64,000 nt of DNA from Pseudomonas sp. SJZ074 (GTDB lineage: Bacteria; Pseudomonadota; Gammaproteobacteria; Pseudomonadales; Pseudomonadaceae). Of the stretch, positions 1 to 8,420 are shown piece by piece (the first letter of the stretch is position 1; the number at the start of each line of letters is the position of its first letter). The stretch lies in NCBI RefSeq assembly GCF_007828215.1, contig NZ_VIUE01000012.1:62001-126000 (forward strand). Reading direction: 5' to 3'. The position numbers and the translations under genes are program-made. The notes under the pieces were generated by a model. The model was given only the letters and a program-made list of their open reading frames with translations. It was not told the DNA's origin and did no database searches.

Positions 1-1478
1 GGAAAAAGTCTTCCGAACTGTGCTTCATCTACACCCTCGACCTGACGGTACGCGATGAAGCCGGCCTGCTGCGCAAGTTCGCCGACGACCGTAACGTCAA
101 CGAAGCGCCGGATGTCAGCTACAAGATGGTCGGCCAGGCACCGGCAGGCCTGGGCGAGCGGCCGATCGTGGTCGGTTTCGGCCCGTGCGGCATCTTCGCC
201 GCCCTACTGTTGGCACAGATGGGCTTCAAGCCGATCATCCTCGAACGCGGCCCGGAAGTGCGCCAGCGCACCAAGGACACCTGGGGCCTGTGGCGCAAAA
301 GTGTGCTCAACCCCGAATCCAACGTGCAATTCGGCGAAGGCGGCGCGGGAACGTTTTCCGACGGCAAGCTCTACAGTCAGATCAAGGATCCGAGGTTCCT
401 CGGTCGCAAAGTACTGCACGAATTCGTCAAGGCCGGTGCCCCGGAAGAAATCCTCTATGTCAGCAAGCCGCACATCGGCACCTTCCGCCTGACGGGCGTG
501 GTGGAGACCATGCGCGAGCAGATTCGCACCCTCGGCGGCGAAGTACGCTTCCAGCAGCGGGTCACGGACGTGTTGATCGAAGACGGCCAGTTGGTCGGTG
601 TCGAACTGGCCAGCGGTGAACGCATTCACTCCAGGCACGTGATCCTGGCCCTGGGCCACAGCGCCCGGGACACCTTCCGCATGCTTCACAGCCGTGGTGT
701 ATACATGGAGGCCAAGCCGTTCTCGGTGGGCTTCCGTATCGAACACCCGCAATCGCTGATCGACAGCGCGCGCCTGGGCAAATACGCCGGTCACCCGAAA
801 CTCGGCGCCGCCGACTATAAACTGGTGCATCACGCCAAGAATGGCCGTTCGGTATACAGCTTTTGCATGTGCCCGGGCGGCACCGTGGTAGCGGCGACTT
901 CCGAGCCGAACCGCGTCGTGACCAACGGCATGAGCCAGTACTCGCGCAACGAACGCAACGCCAATTCCGGCATCGTGGTGGGCATCACCCCGGAAGTGGA
1001 CTACCCGGGTGGCCCGCTGGCCGGAATCGAGCTGCAGGAACGCCTGGAATCCCACGCTTTCGTGCTCGGCGGCAGCAACTATGAAGCCCCGGCGCAACTG
1101 GTGGGCGACTTCATCGCCGGTAAACCGTCCACGGCACTGGGCAGCGTCGAGCCGTCCTACAAGCCGGGGGTTTCCCTGGGCGACCTGGCCCTGGCCCTGC
1201 CGGACTTCGCCATCGAAGCCATCCGCGAAGCCCTGCCGGCATTCGAGAAACAGATTCGCGGCTACTCGTTGCACGACGCCGTGCTGACCGGGATCGAAAC
1301 CCGCACCTCATCGCCGCTGCGCATCACCCGCAACGAATCGCTGCAGAGCCTGAACGTGAAAGGCCTGTTCCCGGCAGGTGAAGGCGCTGGCTACGCAGGC
1401 GGGATTCTGTCGGCGGGAGTGGACGGGATCCGCATAGCCGAAGCGGTGGCGCGGGATATCCTCGGCCTGGAAGCCTGA
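1..1478 (+). CDS. NAD(P)/FAD-dependent oxidoreductase (5'-truncated by the window)
   Basis: The frame is open from base 3 to a TGA at 1476-1478, so the gene starts before the window; 491 residues are visible. About 55 residues in comes an FAD-binding dinucleotide motif (VVGFGPCGIF, near base 168). A second flavin-contact segment, GEGAGYAGGI, lies near the C-terminus, as in the COG2509 type of FAD-dependent dehydrogenases. The residues before the Rossmann motif resemble the small N-terminal domain of that family. Substrate and pathway are unknown. An internal ATG at 126 is not the real start, because homologous-looking sequence continues upstream without a stop. The gene ends just before a REP hairpin. 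Confidence 0.85.
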   Translation, partial: KKSSELCFIYTLDLTVRDEAGLLRKFADDRNVNEAPDVSYKMVGQAPAGLGERPIVVGFGPCGIFAALLLAQMGFKPIILERGPEVRQRTKDTWGLWRKSVLNPESNVQFGEGGAGTFSDGKLYSQIKDPRFLGRKVLHEFVKAGAPEEILYVSKPHIGTFRLTGVVETMREQIRTLGGEVRFQQRVTDVLIEDGQLVGVELASGERIHSRHVILALGHSARDTFRMLHSRGVYMEAKPFSVGFRIEHPQSLIDSARLGKYAGHPKLGAADYKLVHHAKNGRSVYSFCMCPGGTVVAATSEPNRVVTNGMSQYSRNERNANSGIVVGITPEVDYPGGPLAGIELQERLESHAFVLGGSNYEAPAQLVGDFIAGKPSTALGSVEPSYKPGVSLGDLALALPDFAIEAIREALPAFEKQIRGYSLHDAVLTGIETRTSSPLRITRNESLQSLNVKGLFPAGEGAGYAGGILSAGVDGIRIAEAVARDILGLEA

Positions 1479-1490
1479 CAACACCGTCCC

Positions 1491-1580
1491 TGTGGGAGCG
1501 GGCTTGCTCGCGAATGCGGTGGATCAGTCAACCGATTATTTGACTGATCCACCGCATTCGCGAGCAAGCCCGCTCCCACA
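1491..1580. repeat. REP doublet (family A), perfect 40-bp inverted repeat
   Basis: Two inverted copies of GTGGGAGCGGGCTTGCTCGC and its complement flank matching inner sequence. The two 40-base arms are exactly complementary around a 10-base loop. It sits between two convergent genes and could also act as a transcript-end structure. Confidence 0.95.
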
Positions 1581-1601
1581 AAGGGTCTCGGCGCTTCAGT
1601 T

Positions 1602-2696
1602 TCAGATATTCGCCCGCAACACACTCTCCGGCAACGCCTCACCGCGCTCCACACTCGCCGCCACGGTATCCATCAATCCATCCAACTCATACCCCTGGGC
1701 CCTGAGCCACGCCGGGTCGTAATACGTCGTGGCATAACGCTCGCCGCCGTCGCACAGGATTGCCACGATCGAGCCCGATTCGCCGGCGTCCACCATCCGC
1801 TTCGCCGCGATCAGCGCACCGATCAGGTTGGTGCCGCTGGAACCGCCGACCCGGCGTCCCAAGCGCTGGGCCAGGTAATGCATCGCCGCCAGCGACAAGG
1901 CATCGGGTACCTTGACCATCGCATCAATGACTTTGGGCAGGAACGACGCCTCGACCCGTGGCCGGCCAATCCCTTCGATCCGCGAGCCGCACTCCAGGCG
2001 CAGGCTGGCATCGCCGCTGCGGTAGTAGTCGAAAAACACCGAACGCTCGGCATCGGCACACAGTACGCGGGTACCGTGCTGCCGATAGCGTACATAGCGG
2101 CCCAGGGTCGCGGTGGTCCCCCCGGTTCCCGGGCTGGAAATCAGCCAGCTCGGCTCCGGGTGCTGTTCGAAACGCATCTGCTGGAAAATCGACTCGGCAA
2201 TGTTGTTGTTGGCCCGCCAGTCCGTGGCCCGTTCGGCGTAGGTGAACTGATCGATGAAATGCCCGTCATGCTCACGGGCAAGACGCTCGGACTCGGCGTA
2301 GATCTGGGTAGGATCGTCCACCAGATGGCTCTGGCCGCCATAGAACGCGATTTGTGCGATTTTTTCCCGGGACGTCGTCGCCGGCATGACCGCAATGAAC
2401 GGCAAGCCCAGCAACCTGACGAAATAGGCCTCGGAAATGGCCGTCGATCCACTGGAAGCCTCGATCACCGGGGCGCCGGGCTTGAGCCAGCCATTACACA
2501 GCGCATAGAGAAACAGCGACCGAGCCAGTCGGTGCTTGAGACTGCCGGTGGGATGGCTGGACTCATCCTTGAAGTACAACTCAATGCCCGGAAAACCTGG
2601 CAGTGGCAGCGGGATCAGATGTGTATCGGCGCTGCGCTGGAAATCGGCCTCAATGATGCGAATCGCTTCGCGTGCCCACTGACGGTGGTCGTTCAT
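1602..2696 (-). CDS. PLP-dependent cysteine synthase family protein
   Basis: A 364-residue fold-type II PLP enzyme, cytoplasmic by its lack of a signal peptide. The PLP lysine is expected in TGSLKHR (about residue 53), after the DESSHPTGS loop. The substrate-carboxylate loop is EASSGSTA and the phosphate-binding loop is [15 protein letters not shown]-terminal VGGSSGTN loop also matches the family. Length is somewhat above CysK/CysM (about 300-325). Members are annotated as cysteine synthase or cysteine desulfhydrase-like, and the sequence alone does not decide which reaction it performs. It is transcribed alone, convergent with the FAD oxidoreductase and divergent from nhaA. Confidence 0.85.
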   Translation of the reverse strand: MNDHRQWAREAIRIIEADFQRSADTHLIPLPLPGFPGIELYFKDESSHPTGSLKHRLARSLFLYALCNGWLKPGAPVIEASSGSTAISEAYFVRLLGLPFIAVMPATTSREKIAQIAFYGGQSHLVDDPTQIYAESERLAREHDGHFIDQFTYAERATDWRANNNIAESIFQQMRFEQHPEPSWLISSPGTGGTTATLGRYVRYRQHGTRVLCADAERSVFFDYYRSGDASLRLECGSRIEGIGRPRVEASFLPKVIDAMVKVPDALSLAAMHYLAQRLGRRVGGSSGTNLIGALIAAKRMVDAGESGSIVAILCDGGERYATTYYDPAWLRAQGYELDGLMDTVAASVERGEALPESVLRANI

Positions 2697-2952
2697 GTGT
2701 TTTCTCGCAGGATAGGTTCGACGCGGGGAAAGCCTGGCGGTCAGGACTGGATATGGGAAAAACCAGTCACAAGCTTAGGAAAAAACCGACATCAGGCACA
2801 GATACAGCTAAGGTCCAATATGCCCTGCAACTGCCCGACCGCCTCGCCGGCCTTGTAACGACATATAACAAAAAAGAATATAACTTTTGTTTTAACAACT
2901 AACAGTACGGGTTAGGGTGTGACCACTTTTGTTTGACGAATGGAGAGCGAAA

Positions 2953-4140
2953 TTGCCTCTACGTAATTCCCTGACACGTTTTTTCCAGCTGGAGGCAGCC
3001 AGTGGTCTGCTGTTGATCGCCGCCGCGGTGCTGGCCCTGGTCATCAACAATTCGCCCCTTTCCTGGCTGTACGGCGGTCTGCTGGATACCCCGGTGGTGG
3101 TCCAGGTCGGCGCGTTGAAAATCGCCAAGCCGCTGCTGTTATGGATCAACGATGGCCTGATGGCGATGTTCTTCCTGCTCATTGGCCTGGAAGTCAAACG
3201 CGAAGTGCTTGATGGGCAATTGTCGAAGCCTTCGCAAATCGTCCTGCCGGGAGCAGCGGCGATTGGCGGCATGGTCGTGCCCGCGCTGATCTACTGGTTC
3301 CTCAACCGTGACAATCCGGCGGCTCTTTCGGGCTGGGCCATTCCCACGGCCACCGACATCGCCTTCGCCCTCGGGGTGCTGGCCTTGCTGGGCAAACGAG
3401 TACCGGTTTCACTCAAGCTGTTCCTCATGACCCTGGCGATCATCGACGACCTGGGCGCCATTATCATCATCGCCATTTTCTATTCCGGCGCCCTGTCCAC
3501 CTTGTCGCTGATGCTGGCGGCCGCATGCATTGCCGTACTGGTGGCGATGAACCGGATGGGTGTGGTCAGGCTCGGTCCCTACATGATCGTTGGCCTGATT
3601 CTCTGGGTTTGCGTGCTCAAGAGCGGGGTCCATGCCACCCTGGCCGGGGTTACGTTGGCGTTCTGCATTCCGTTGCGCACCAAAAACGCCGAAACCTCGC
3701 CGCTGTTGACCCTGGAGCATGCCCTGCATCCATGGGTGGCCTATGGCATCCTGCCGCTGTTCGCCTTCGCCAATGCCGGCTTGTCCCTGAGCGGTGTCAC
3801 CATCGAGAGCTTCACCCATCACGTGCCGATGGGCATCGCGGTCGGCCTGTTGCTGGGCAAGACCGTCGGCGTGTTCGGCCTGACCTGGCTTGCCGTGAAA
3901 ATCGGCATCGCCAACCTGCCCCTTGGCGCCAATTGGGGCCAGGTACTGGGGGTGGCAATCCTGTGCGGGATCGGTTTCACCATGAGCCTGTTCGTCGGCT
4001 CATTGGCCTTCGAGCCCGGCGTCAGCGAGTATGCCGGCATGGATCGGATGGGGATTCTCACGGGGTCGATCCTCGCGGCGCTGCTGGGCTACATGGTGGC
4101 AGCGGCGGCCAGTCGCAAGCCTTCTGCGTTGTCCTCCTGA
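2953..4140 (+). CDS. nhaA: Na+/H+ antiporter NhaA
   Basis: An inner-membrane secondary transporter that expels Na+ in exchange for protons. The protein is 395 residues, close to E. coli NhaA (388), and consists of about 12 hydrophobic helices. The diagnostic double aspartate is present in [10 protein letters not shown], along with the helix IV segment [18 protein letters not shown] choose the TTG at 2953 because GGAGAG lies about six bases upstream and the protein then begins [18 protein letters not shown], like relatives. A TTG at 2929 would add eight residues without a clear ribosome site. It is monocistronic, with a strong hairpin terminator downstream. Confidence 0.95.
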   Translation: MPLRNSLTRFFQLEAASGLLLIAAAVLALVINNSPLSWLYGGLLDTPVVVQVGALKIAKPLLLWINDGLMAMFFLLIGLEVKREVLDGQLSKPSQIVLPGAAAIGGMVVPALIYWFLNRDNPAALSGWAIPTATDIAFALGVLALLGKRVPVSLKLFLMTLAIIDDLGAIIIIAIFYSGALSTLSLMLAAACIAVLVAMNRMGVVRLGPYMIVGLILWVCVLKSGVHATLAGVTLAFCIPLRTKNAETSPLLTLEHALHPWVAYGILPLFAFANAGLSLSGVTIESFTHHVPMGIAVGLLLGKTVGVFGLTWLAVKIGIANLPLGANWGQVLGVAILCGIGFTMSLFVGSLAFEPGVSEYAGMDRMGILTGSILAALLGYMVAAAASRKPSALSS

Positions 4141-4151
4141 TACGCCCGCGC

Positions 4152-4183
4152 AAGAAGGGATCGCTGTATAGCGATCCCTTCTT
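4152..4183 (+). terminator. Hairpin terminator after nhaA
   Basis: A 14-bp perfect stem (AAGAAGGGATCGCT and its complement) with a four-base loop, eleven bases after the nhaA stop. The T-rich tail is short. Confidence 0.75.
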
Positions 4184-4205
4184 CTTGAAGTAAACGCAAT
4201 CCCGC

Positions 4206-4295
4206 TGTGGGAGCGAGCCTGCTCGCGAAAGCGTCGGCACATCCAGCATCTATTCAAGCTGACTCACCGCTATCGCGAGCAAGCTCGCTCCCACA
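4206..4295. repeat. REP doublet (family A)
   Basis: Inverted copies of TGTGGGAGCGAGCCTGCTCGCG and TCGCGAGCAAGCTCGCTCCC, about 45 bases apart. The inner sequence is not complementary, unlike the copy at 1491. Confidence 0.9.
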
Positions 4296-4313
4296 GGGGA
4301 ACGCGTACACTCA

Positions 4314-4354
4314 AAAAAACGGCGCTTCCTCCATTGGAGAAAGCGCCGTTTTTT
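4314..4354 (-). terminator. Terminator of the SlyB-type gene
   Basis: AAAAAACGGCGCTT pairs with AAGCGCCGTTTTTT around an inner CTCCA/TGGAG stem. With A-runs on one side and T-runs on the other it can work on both strands, serving the minus-strand lipoprotein gene. Confidence 0.8.
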
Positions 4355-4395
4355 GAGCAGACATTAAAACCAGAGAAACGCTTACCCAATCCAGC

Positions 4396-4860
4396 TTAGT
4401 GCGATACGCGACTCGTCCCGCCCACAGTGGAAATACGAACCCGCTCACCCACGCGGAACACTTCGTTTTCCTGAACCTGCTGCACGTAGGCACGCATGCT
4501 GCCGTCGTCTTCGCGAACGGTGATTTCCACGCCCTGGGTACGGGTCAGGCCTTCTTCAGTCGCAGAACCGATCAGGCCGCCGGCCACGGCACCGATAACG
4601 GCAGCAACGATGCTGCCACGGCCGCCACCGATGGCGCTGCCGCCTACACCACCCACCACCGCACCGGCAGCGCCGCCAATCGGGGTCTTGGTGCCTTCGA
4701 TCTTGACCGGACGCAAGGATTCGATGGTCCCCATGCGAATGGTCTGCACGCGACGCGCTTCGTCACGGGAGTAAGAGTCACCGGTCAGGCTCGACTGACA
4801 GCCAGTGAGCAACATCGCCATCGTGGAAAAGGAAGCAACCAGTAAAACAGACTTACGCAT
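4396..4860 (-). CDS. slyB: Glycine-zipper outer membrane lipoprotein, SlyB family
   Basis: A 154-residue lipoprotein. The ATG at 4860 is chosen because GGAG precedes it and it gives a clean signal peptide ending in the lipobox LLTGC (Cys about residue 21); an upstream in-frame ATG lacks this. The middle is a glycine-zipper two-helix segment (GGAAGAVVGGVGGSAIGGG and AVIGAVAGGLIGSA). The C-terminal part, with ITVREDDGS and VGERVRI, matches the SlyB/Pcp family. SlyB-type proteins sit in the outer membrane and respond to envelope or Mg2+ stress in enterobacteria; the role here is inferred. It is monocistronic. Confidence 0.85.
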   Translation of the reverse strand: MRKSVLLVASFSTMAMLLTGCQSSLTGDSYSRDEARRVQTIRMGTIESLRPVKIEGTKTPIGGAAGAVVGGVGGSAIGGGRGSIVAAVIGAVAGGLIGSATEEGLTRTQGVEITVREDDGSMRAYVQQVQENEVFRVGERVRISTVGGTSRVSH

Positions 4861-5031
4861 AGCATCAAACTCCAAAAGACAGGGAACTATTAAACTCCGC
4901 AGCTTGACGCCTGTCACGGCCTGGCCGGGATAAAATTGTTTTCATTCAGGTGGGATACAGGCGCATCCGAAAAATTCACCCAACAGTAGCGTCAATTTCC
5001 GAAACCTGCGTCATCAGCCCAAGGATTTTGC

Positions 5032-5316
5032 ATGGATTATTTCATCATCGTCGCGACCACCATCGCCGGACTGTACTTTCACTGGTGGTTGTACGTGCGG
5101 ATCAAACGCTGGATGGACCGCGATCTGGCGCTGTCATTGGCGGGGCAGGACGAGCAAAAGAAAACCTACATGCTGCAACAGTTGGCCCGCGCCCGAGAAC
5201 AAGGGATCAAGCGCCGGGACCTGCCGCAATGGCTTCAAGCCGCTGCGACAGGTTATGCCGATGCTAAGGCGCCAGGCGCTCGCGAGTCCAGTCCGTCCCT
5301 TGCAGACGGTAATTGA
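5032..5316 (+). CDS. Small hypothetical protein with one N-terminal membrane helix
   Basis: A 94-residue protein I cannot assign to a function. The N-terminus ([20 protein letters not shown]) is a probable membrane anchor. It is followed by a basic, helical cytoplasmic part rich in Gln, Arg and Lys. An AAGGAT element lies seven bases before the ATG. The last 53 bases overlap the 3' end of pdxH on the opposite strand, so the two genes are convergent and share their ends. The membrane-helix pattern and the ribosome site make this more likely real than chance. Confidence 0.6.
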   Translation: MDYFIIVATTIAGLYFHWWLYVRIKRWMDRDLALSLAGQDEQKKTYMLQQLARAREQGIKRRDLPQWLQAAATGYADAKAPGARESSPSLADGN

Positions 5317-5911
5317 GGCGATCATGCAGGCGGCTCGGGCGACCCTGCCAGAATTCGATGCGCTCGGGCAGTAAACGATACCCTCCCCAATGCTCCGGAC
5401 AGTGGGGCTGGCTATCGCTGAAACGTTGTTCGGTGGCCTTGAGCAGGTTTTCCAGCTCATCGCGACCGGCAATCACCCGGCTCTGGGGCGAGGCCCAGGC
5501 ACCGAGACGACTGCCCAATGGACGAACCTGATAATAGGCGTCCGACTCCTGCGCCGTGACCTTCACCACCTTACCCTCGATGCGAACCTGACGCTCCAGG
5601 GTCGGCCAGAAGAACGTCATGGCCGCGAAGGGATTCGCGGCCAGTTGCTGGCCCTTGGCGCTGTCGTAGTTGGTGAAGAAGGTAAAGCCCTGGGCATCCA
5701 ACCCCTTGAGCAACAGGATCCGGCAGTGCGGACGGCCATCGGCGTCCACCGTGGCCAGGGTCATGGCGTTGGCCTCCACCGGGGCCTGCTCGGTTTTCAC
5801 TGCCTCGGCGAACCACTGGTGGAACAACGCAAATGGCTCGGCCGGGGCTTGCGCCTCGGCCAGGCCATCGCGGGTGTAGTCGCGGCGCATATCAGCCAGC
5901 GTTTGGGTCAT
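5264..5911 (-). CDS. pdxH: Pyridoxamine 5'-phosphate oxidase
   Basis: A 215-residue FMN enzyme, the usual length, oxidising pyridoxine or pyridoxamine 5'-phosphate to PLP in vitamin B6 synthesis and salvage. Recognisable elements in order are [10 protein letters not shown] (FMN phosphate binding), [24 protein letters not shown], the [18 protein letters not shown] substrate segment, and the C-terminal [20 protein letters not shown] followed by an Arg-Leu-rich end. Cytoplasmic. It lies downstream of nothing co-directional at close range except the OmpA-type gene 24 bases upstream, so it could be read through from that gene. Confidence 0.97.
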   Translation of the reverse strand: MTQTLADMRRDYTRDGLAEAQAPAEPFALFHQWFAEAVKTEQAPVEANAMTLATVDADGRPHCRILLLKGLDAQGFTFFTNYDSAKGQQLAANPFAAMTFFWPTLERQVRIEGKVVKVTAQESDAYYQVRPLGSRLGAWASPQSRVIAGRDELENLLKATEQRFSDSQPHCPEHWGGYRLLPERIEFWQGRPSRLHDRLNYRLQGTDWTRERLAP

Positions 5912-5935
5912 GGCGCACTCCTTGTGGTTCGCCTA

Positions 5936-7048
5936 TCACTGCTTGGGGGTATCGGTGGCCGCGACTTTCTTGGCATCGGTGGCGGCCTTGGCCGGCTGAG
6001 GTTTCTTCGTCGGGGTGGCCTTCTTGGCCGGGGCTTTCTTTGCTGGAGCCTTGGCGGCGGCTTTTTTGGCCGGCGCCTTTTTAGTGGCCGGGGCCGTGGC
6101 TTTCTGGGTGGCAGGCGCCGGGACAGCTGGCTTCACATCCTGGGCGGCCACCAGCGTAACCGGTGCCGGGACCGACATGTTGTATTTACCGACCAGTGCT
6201 AGCAAGGTGTCTTGCGGCGTCACCAGCAACTCCACGCGACGGTTCAAGGCGCGACCTTCAACGCTGTCGTTGGCCGCACGTGGTTCCACCGACCCCAAGC
6301 CCCGCATCATCAGGCGATCACGCTGCAAACCACTGAGACGGAAAATAGCCGCCACGGACTGGGCACGCTCCTGGCTGAGCTTCAGGTTCGCTGGCGCAGC
6401 GCCCGAGGTGTCGGCGTGGCCAAGAATCAGCACGGCGGATTTCGGGTCGGCTTCCAGGACCTTCGCCACGCGCGTGAACGGGCCAAGGGTCACCGGCAGC
6501 AGCATGGCCGGACGATCCGGGTTGAAGGAACTGTCCACGGGTGCCGTGACCACCAGGACGTTGTCGCGACGCTCCAGCTGGAACTTGCTGCCCTCGATGG
6601 CGGTGCGCAGCTTTGGCTCGTAGTCGTCGAGCCAGGCCTGGGTGACCTTCGGATCGGGCAACGGTGCCGCCTTGGCGGCCTCCTGGTCCTTGCCGCCGAA
6701 TGGCCACCACCATTTTCCACCGTCTTGCGTTTCGGCCTTGGCAACAGGCGCCGGAGCCTTCGCTACAGGCTTGGCTTGCGCCTTGACCTGGTCTTTTGCG
6801 GCAGCGTCGTTGGCTGCATCATCAGAGGAGAACGGCCACCACCAGTGGCTGGCGCTCTCGGCCTTGGCCTGCGGCGCGACGGCCGCCGGCTTCAGGGGCG
6901 CCGCAGGCGCCATCTCTTTGACCGCAGCCTGGTCGGAAGAGCCGAACGGCCACCAGCCACTGCCGCCCTTGGCATCATTTTGTGGAGTTTGCGCGCAACC
7001 GGTGATCGCGAAGCACAGCGCCAGGGCGAGGGATTTATTCGATAACAT
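5936..7048 (-). CDS. OmpA-family lipoprotein with three WWPF repeats and a Lys/Ala-rich tail
   Basis: A 370-residue protein in three parts. Residues 1-18 are a lipoprotein signal with the lipobox AITGC. Residues 30-120 are a low-complexity linker holding three copies of a tryptophan motif (GWWPFGSSD at 31, WWWPFSSDD at 69, WWWPFGGKD at 113). Residues about 145-277 are an OmpA C-terminal peptidoglycan-binding domain (GHADTSG, SQERAQS, NRRVELLV). After about residue 305 there is a long AAKKAPAKK-type tail resembling histone-H1-like or AlgP-like tails. The expected place is the outer membrane with the OmpA domain on peptidoglycan. The function of the repeats and basic tail is unknown. Confidence 0.85.
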   Translation of the reverse strand: MLSNKSLALALCFAITGCAQTPQNDAKGGSGWWPFGSSDQAAVKEMAPAAPLKPAAVAPQAKAESASHWWWPFSSDDAANDAAAKDQVKAQAKPVAKAPAPVAKAETQDGGKWWWPFGGKDQEAAKAAPLPDPKVTQAWLDDYEPKLRTAIEGSKFQLERRDNVLVVTAPVDSSFNPDRPAMLLPVTLGPFTRVAKVLEADPKSAVLILGHADTSGAAPANLKLSQERAQSVAAIFRLSGLQRDRLMMRGLGSVEPRAANDSVEGRALNRRVELLVTPQDTLLALVGKYNMSVPAPVTLVAAQDVKPAVPAPATQKATAPATKKAPAKKAAAKAPAKKAPAKKATPTKKPQPAKAATDAKKVAATDTPKQ

Positions 7049-7165
7049 TGGATATCCACAAAATGATGTAAATGAAAAATACAGGACCCAGTCCGGGGCA
7101 CATAAACAGACGCTTTGAAACCGAAAAGGACACCAGGTTCCGATGCGTCCCCCTTCAGGAACGTT

Positions 7166-8311
7166 TTACAGACAAGTGGCAAGCACCCGCGCCAGATTCT
7201 GCGCGCGCGGATCCATCAATACGTAAGGCCCCAGCGTGTTCGTCACGAAGCCGAACGCCACGTCATGCTCCGGGTCGGCAAACCCGATGGAGCCACCGGC
7301 CCCCGGATGACCGAATGCCCGCGGGCCCAGGCCGTAGGTGGCGTTCGGTACATCCGGCTGGTCGAGCATGCAGCCCAGGCCGAAACGGGTCTGGGTCAGC
7401 AACGTCTTGTCCTCGCCGAAGCTATGCTGGCGGGTCAGCTCATCGAGCATTTCACCTTCCAGCAGGCTGCCATCCAGCAGACCGGCATAGAACCCGGCGA
7501 TGCTGCGGGCGTTGCCATGGCCGTTGGCGGCCGGTTGCTGCATGCGTCGCCACTCAGGCTTGTTGGTGCTGGTCAGGACGGATGGCGGATTGGTGAAGGC
7601 CCGGGTGGTCATGGCGGTGGGCTCGCGCATCGTCACCTGGAGCAGGCGTTGCGCCGCCGCATCACCGACGTTGCCTTTGCCGCGGGCGATATGGGCCACG
7701 CGATGGAACTCCTGGTCCGCAAGACCGACATGGAAATCCAGGCCCAACGGCTTGGCAACACGTGCCACGATGGACTCCCCAGGGCCTCGACCGTCTGCCC
7801 TGCGCAATAATTCACCGACCAGCCAGCCGTAGGTGATCGCGGCATAACCATGGCCATCCCCCGGTGTCCACCAAGGCGTTTCGGCAGCCAGGGCGTCGAC
7901 CATCGTGTTCCAGTCATACAAGGCGTCGGGCGCCAGCAATTCACGCAACGCCGGCAATCCGGCCTGATGGCAGAGCAGTTGGCGCAGGGTAATGGATTGC
8001 TTGCCGGCCGCGGCAAATTCGGGCCAGTAACGGGCGACCGGGGCATCCAGTTGCAACTTGCCTTCGGCGACCAATTGCAGGGCAGTGACGGCAGTGAAGG
8101 TCTTGGTGCAGGAAAACAGATTGGCGATGGTATCGCTGTGCCAGGCCTCATGGCCGTCCTTGTCAGCCGTACCGGCCCACAGGTCGATCACCGTCCGGCC
8201 GCCGACCTGGATGCACAGCGCCGCGCCGCGCTCCTGGGGATCATCGAACAGCGCTGCAAAGGCTTCGCGTACCGCCTCGAACTGAAGTTCATAATGGCCT
8301 TGAATCTGCAC
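7166..8311 (-). CDS. EstB/class C beta-lactamase-like serine hydrolase
   Basis: A 381-residue serine hydrolase of the beta-lactamase/esterase fold. The catalytic SxxK motif is SCTK (in LFSCTKTFTA), followed by a Tyr motif in YAAITYGWLVGEL and a C-terminal GHPGAGGS segment in the position of the third motif. No signal peptide is seen, so it is probably a cytoplasmic esterase rather than a true beta-lactamase. I choose the GTG at 8311 because AAGGAG lies six bases upstream and the protein then starts VQIQGHYELQFE; an upstream ATG at 8365 adds 18 residues without a ribosome site. Substrate unknown. Confidence 0.85.
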   Translation of the reverse strand: MQIQGHYELQFEAVREAFAALFDDPQERGAALCIQVGGRTVIDLWAGTADKDGHEAWHSDTIANLFSCTKTFTAVTALQLVAEGKLQLDAPVARYWPEFAAAGKQSITLRQLLCHQAGLPALRELLAPDALYDWNTMVDALAAETPWWTPGDGHGYAAITYGWLVGELLRRADGRGPGESIVARVAKPLGLDFHVGLADQEFHRVAHIARGKGNVGDAAAQRLLQVTMREPTAMTTRAFTNPPSVLTSTNKPEWRRMQQPAANGHGNARSIAGFYAGLLDGSLLEGEMLDELTRQHSFGEDKTLLTQTRFGLGCMLDQPDVPNATYGLGPRAFGHPGAGGSIGFADPEHDVAFGFVTNTLGPYVLMDPRAQNLARVLATCL

Positions 8312-8420
8312 CCGCAACTCCTTTGAAACAAAGACTTTCTCAAGTGGCCGCATTGTTTCAGCCATTGGCGGTTTTGGAAACCGTCATGGGACGGCTGGCC
8401 AACCACAAAATCACGGCTTC

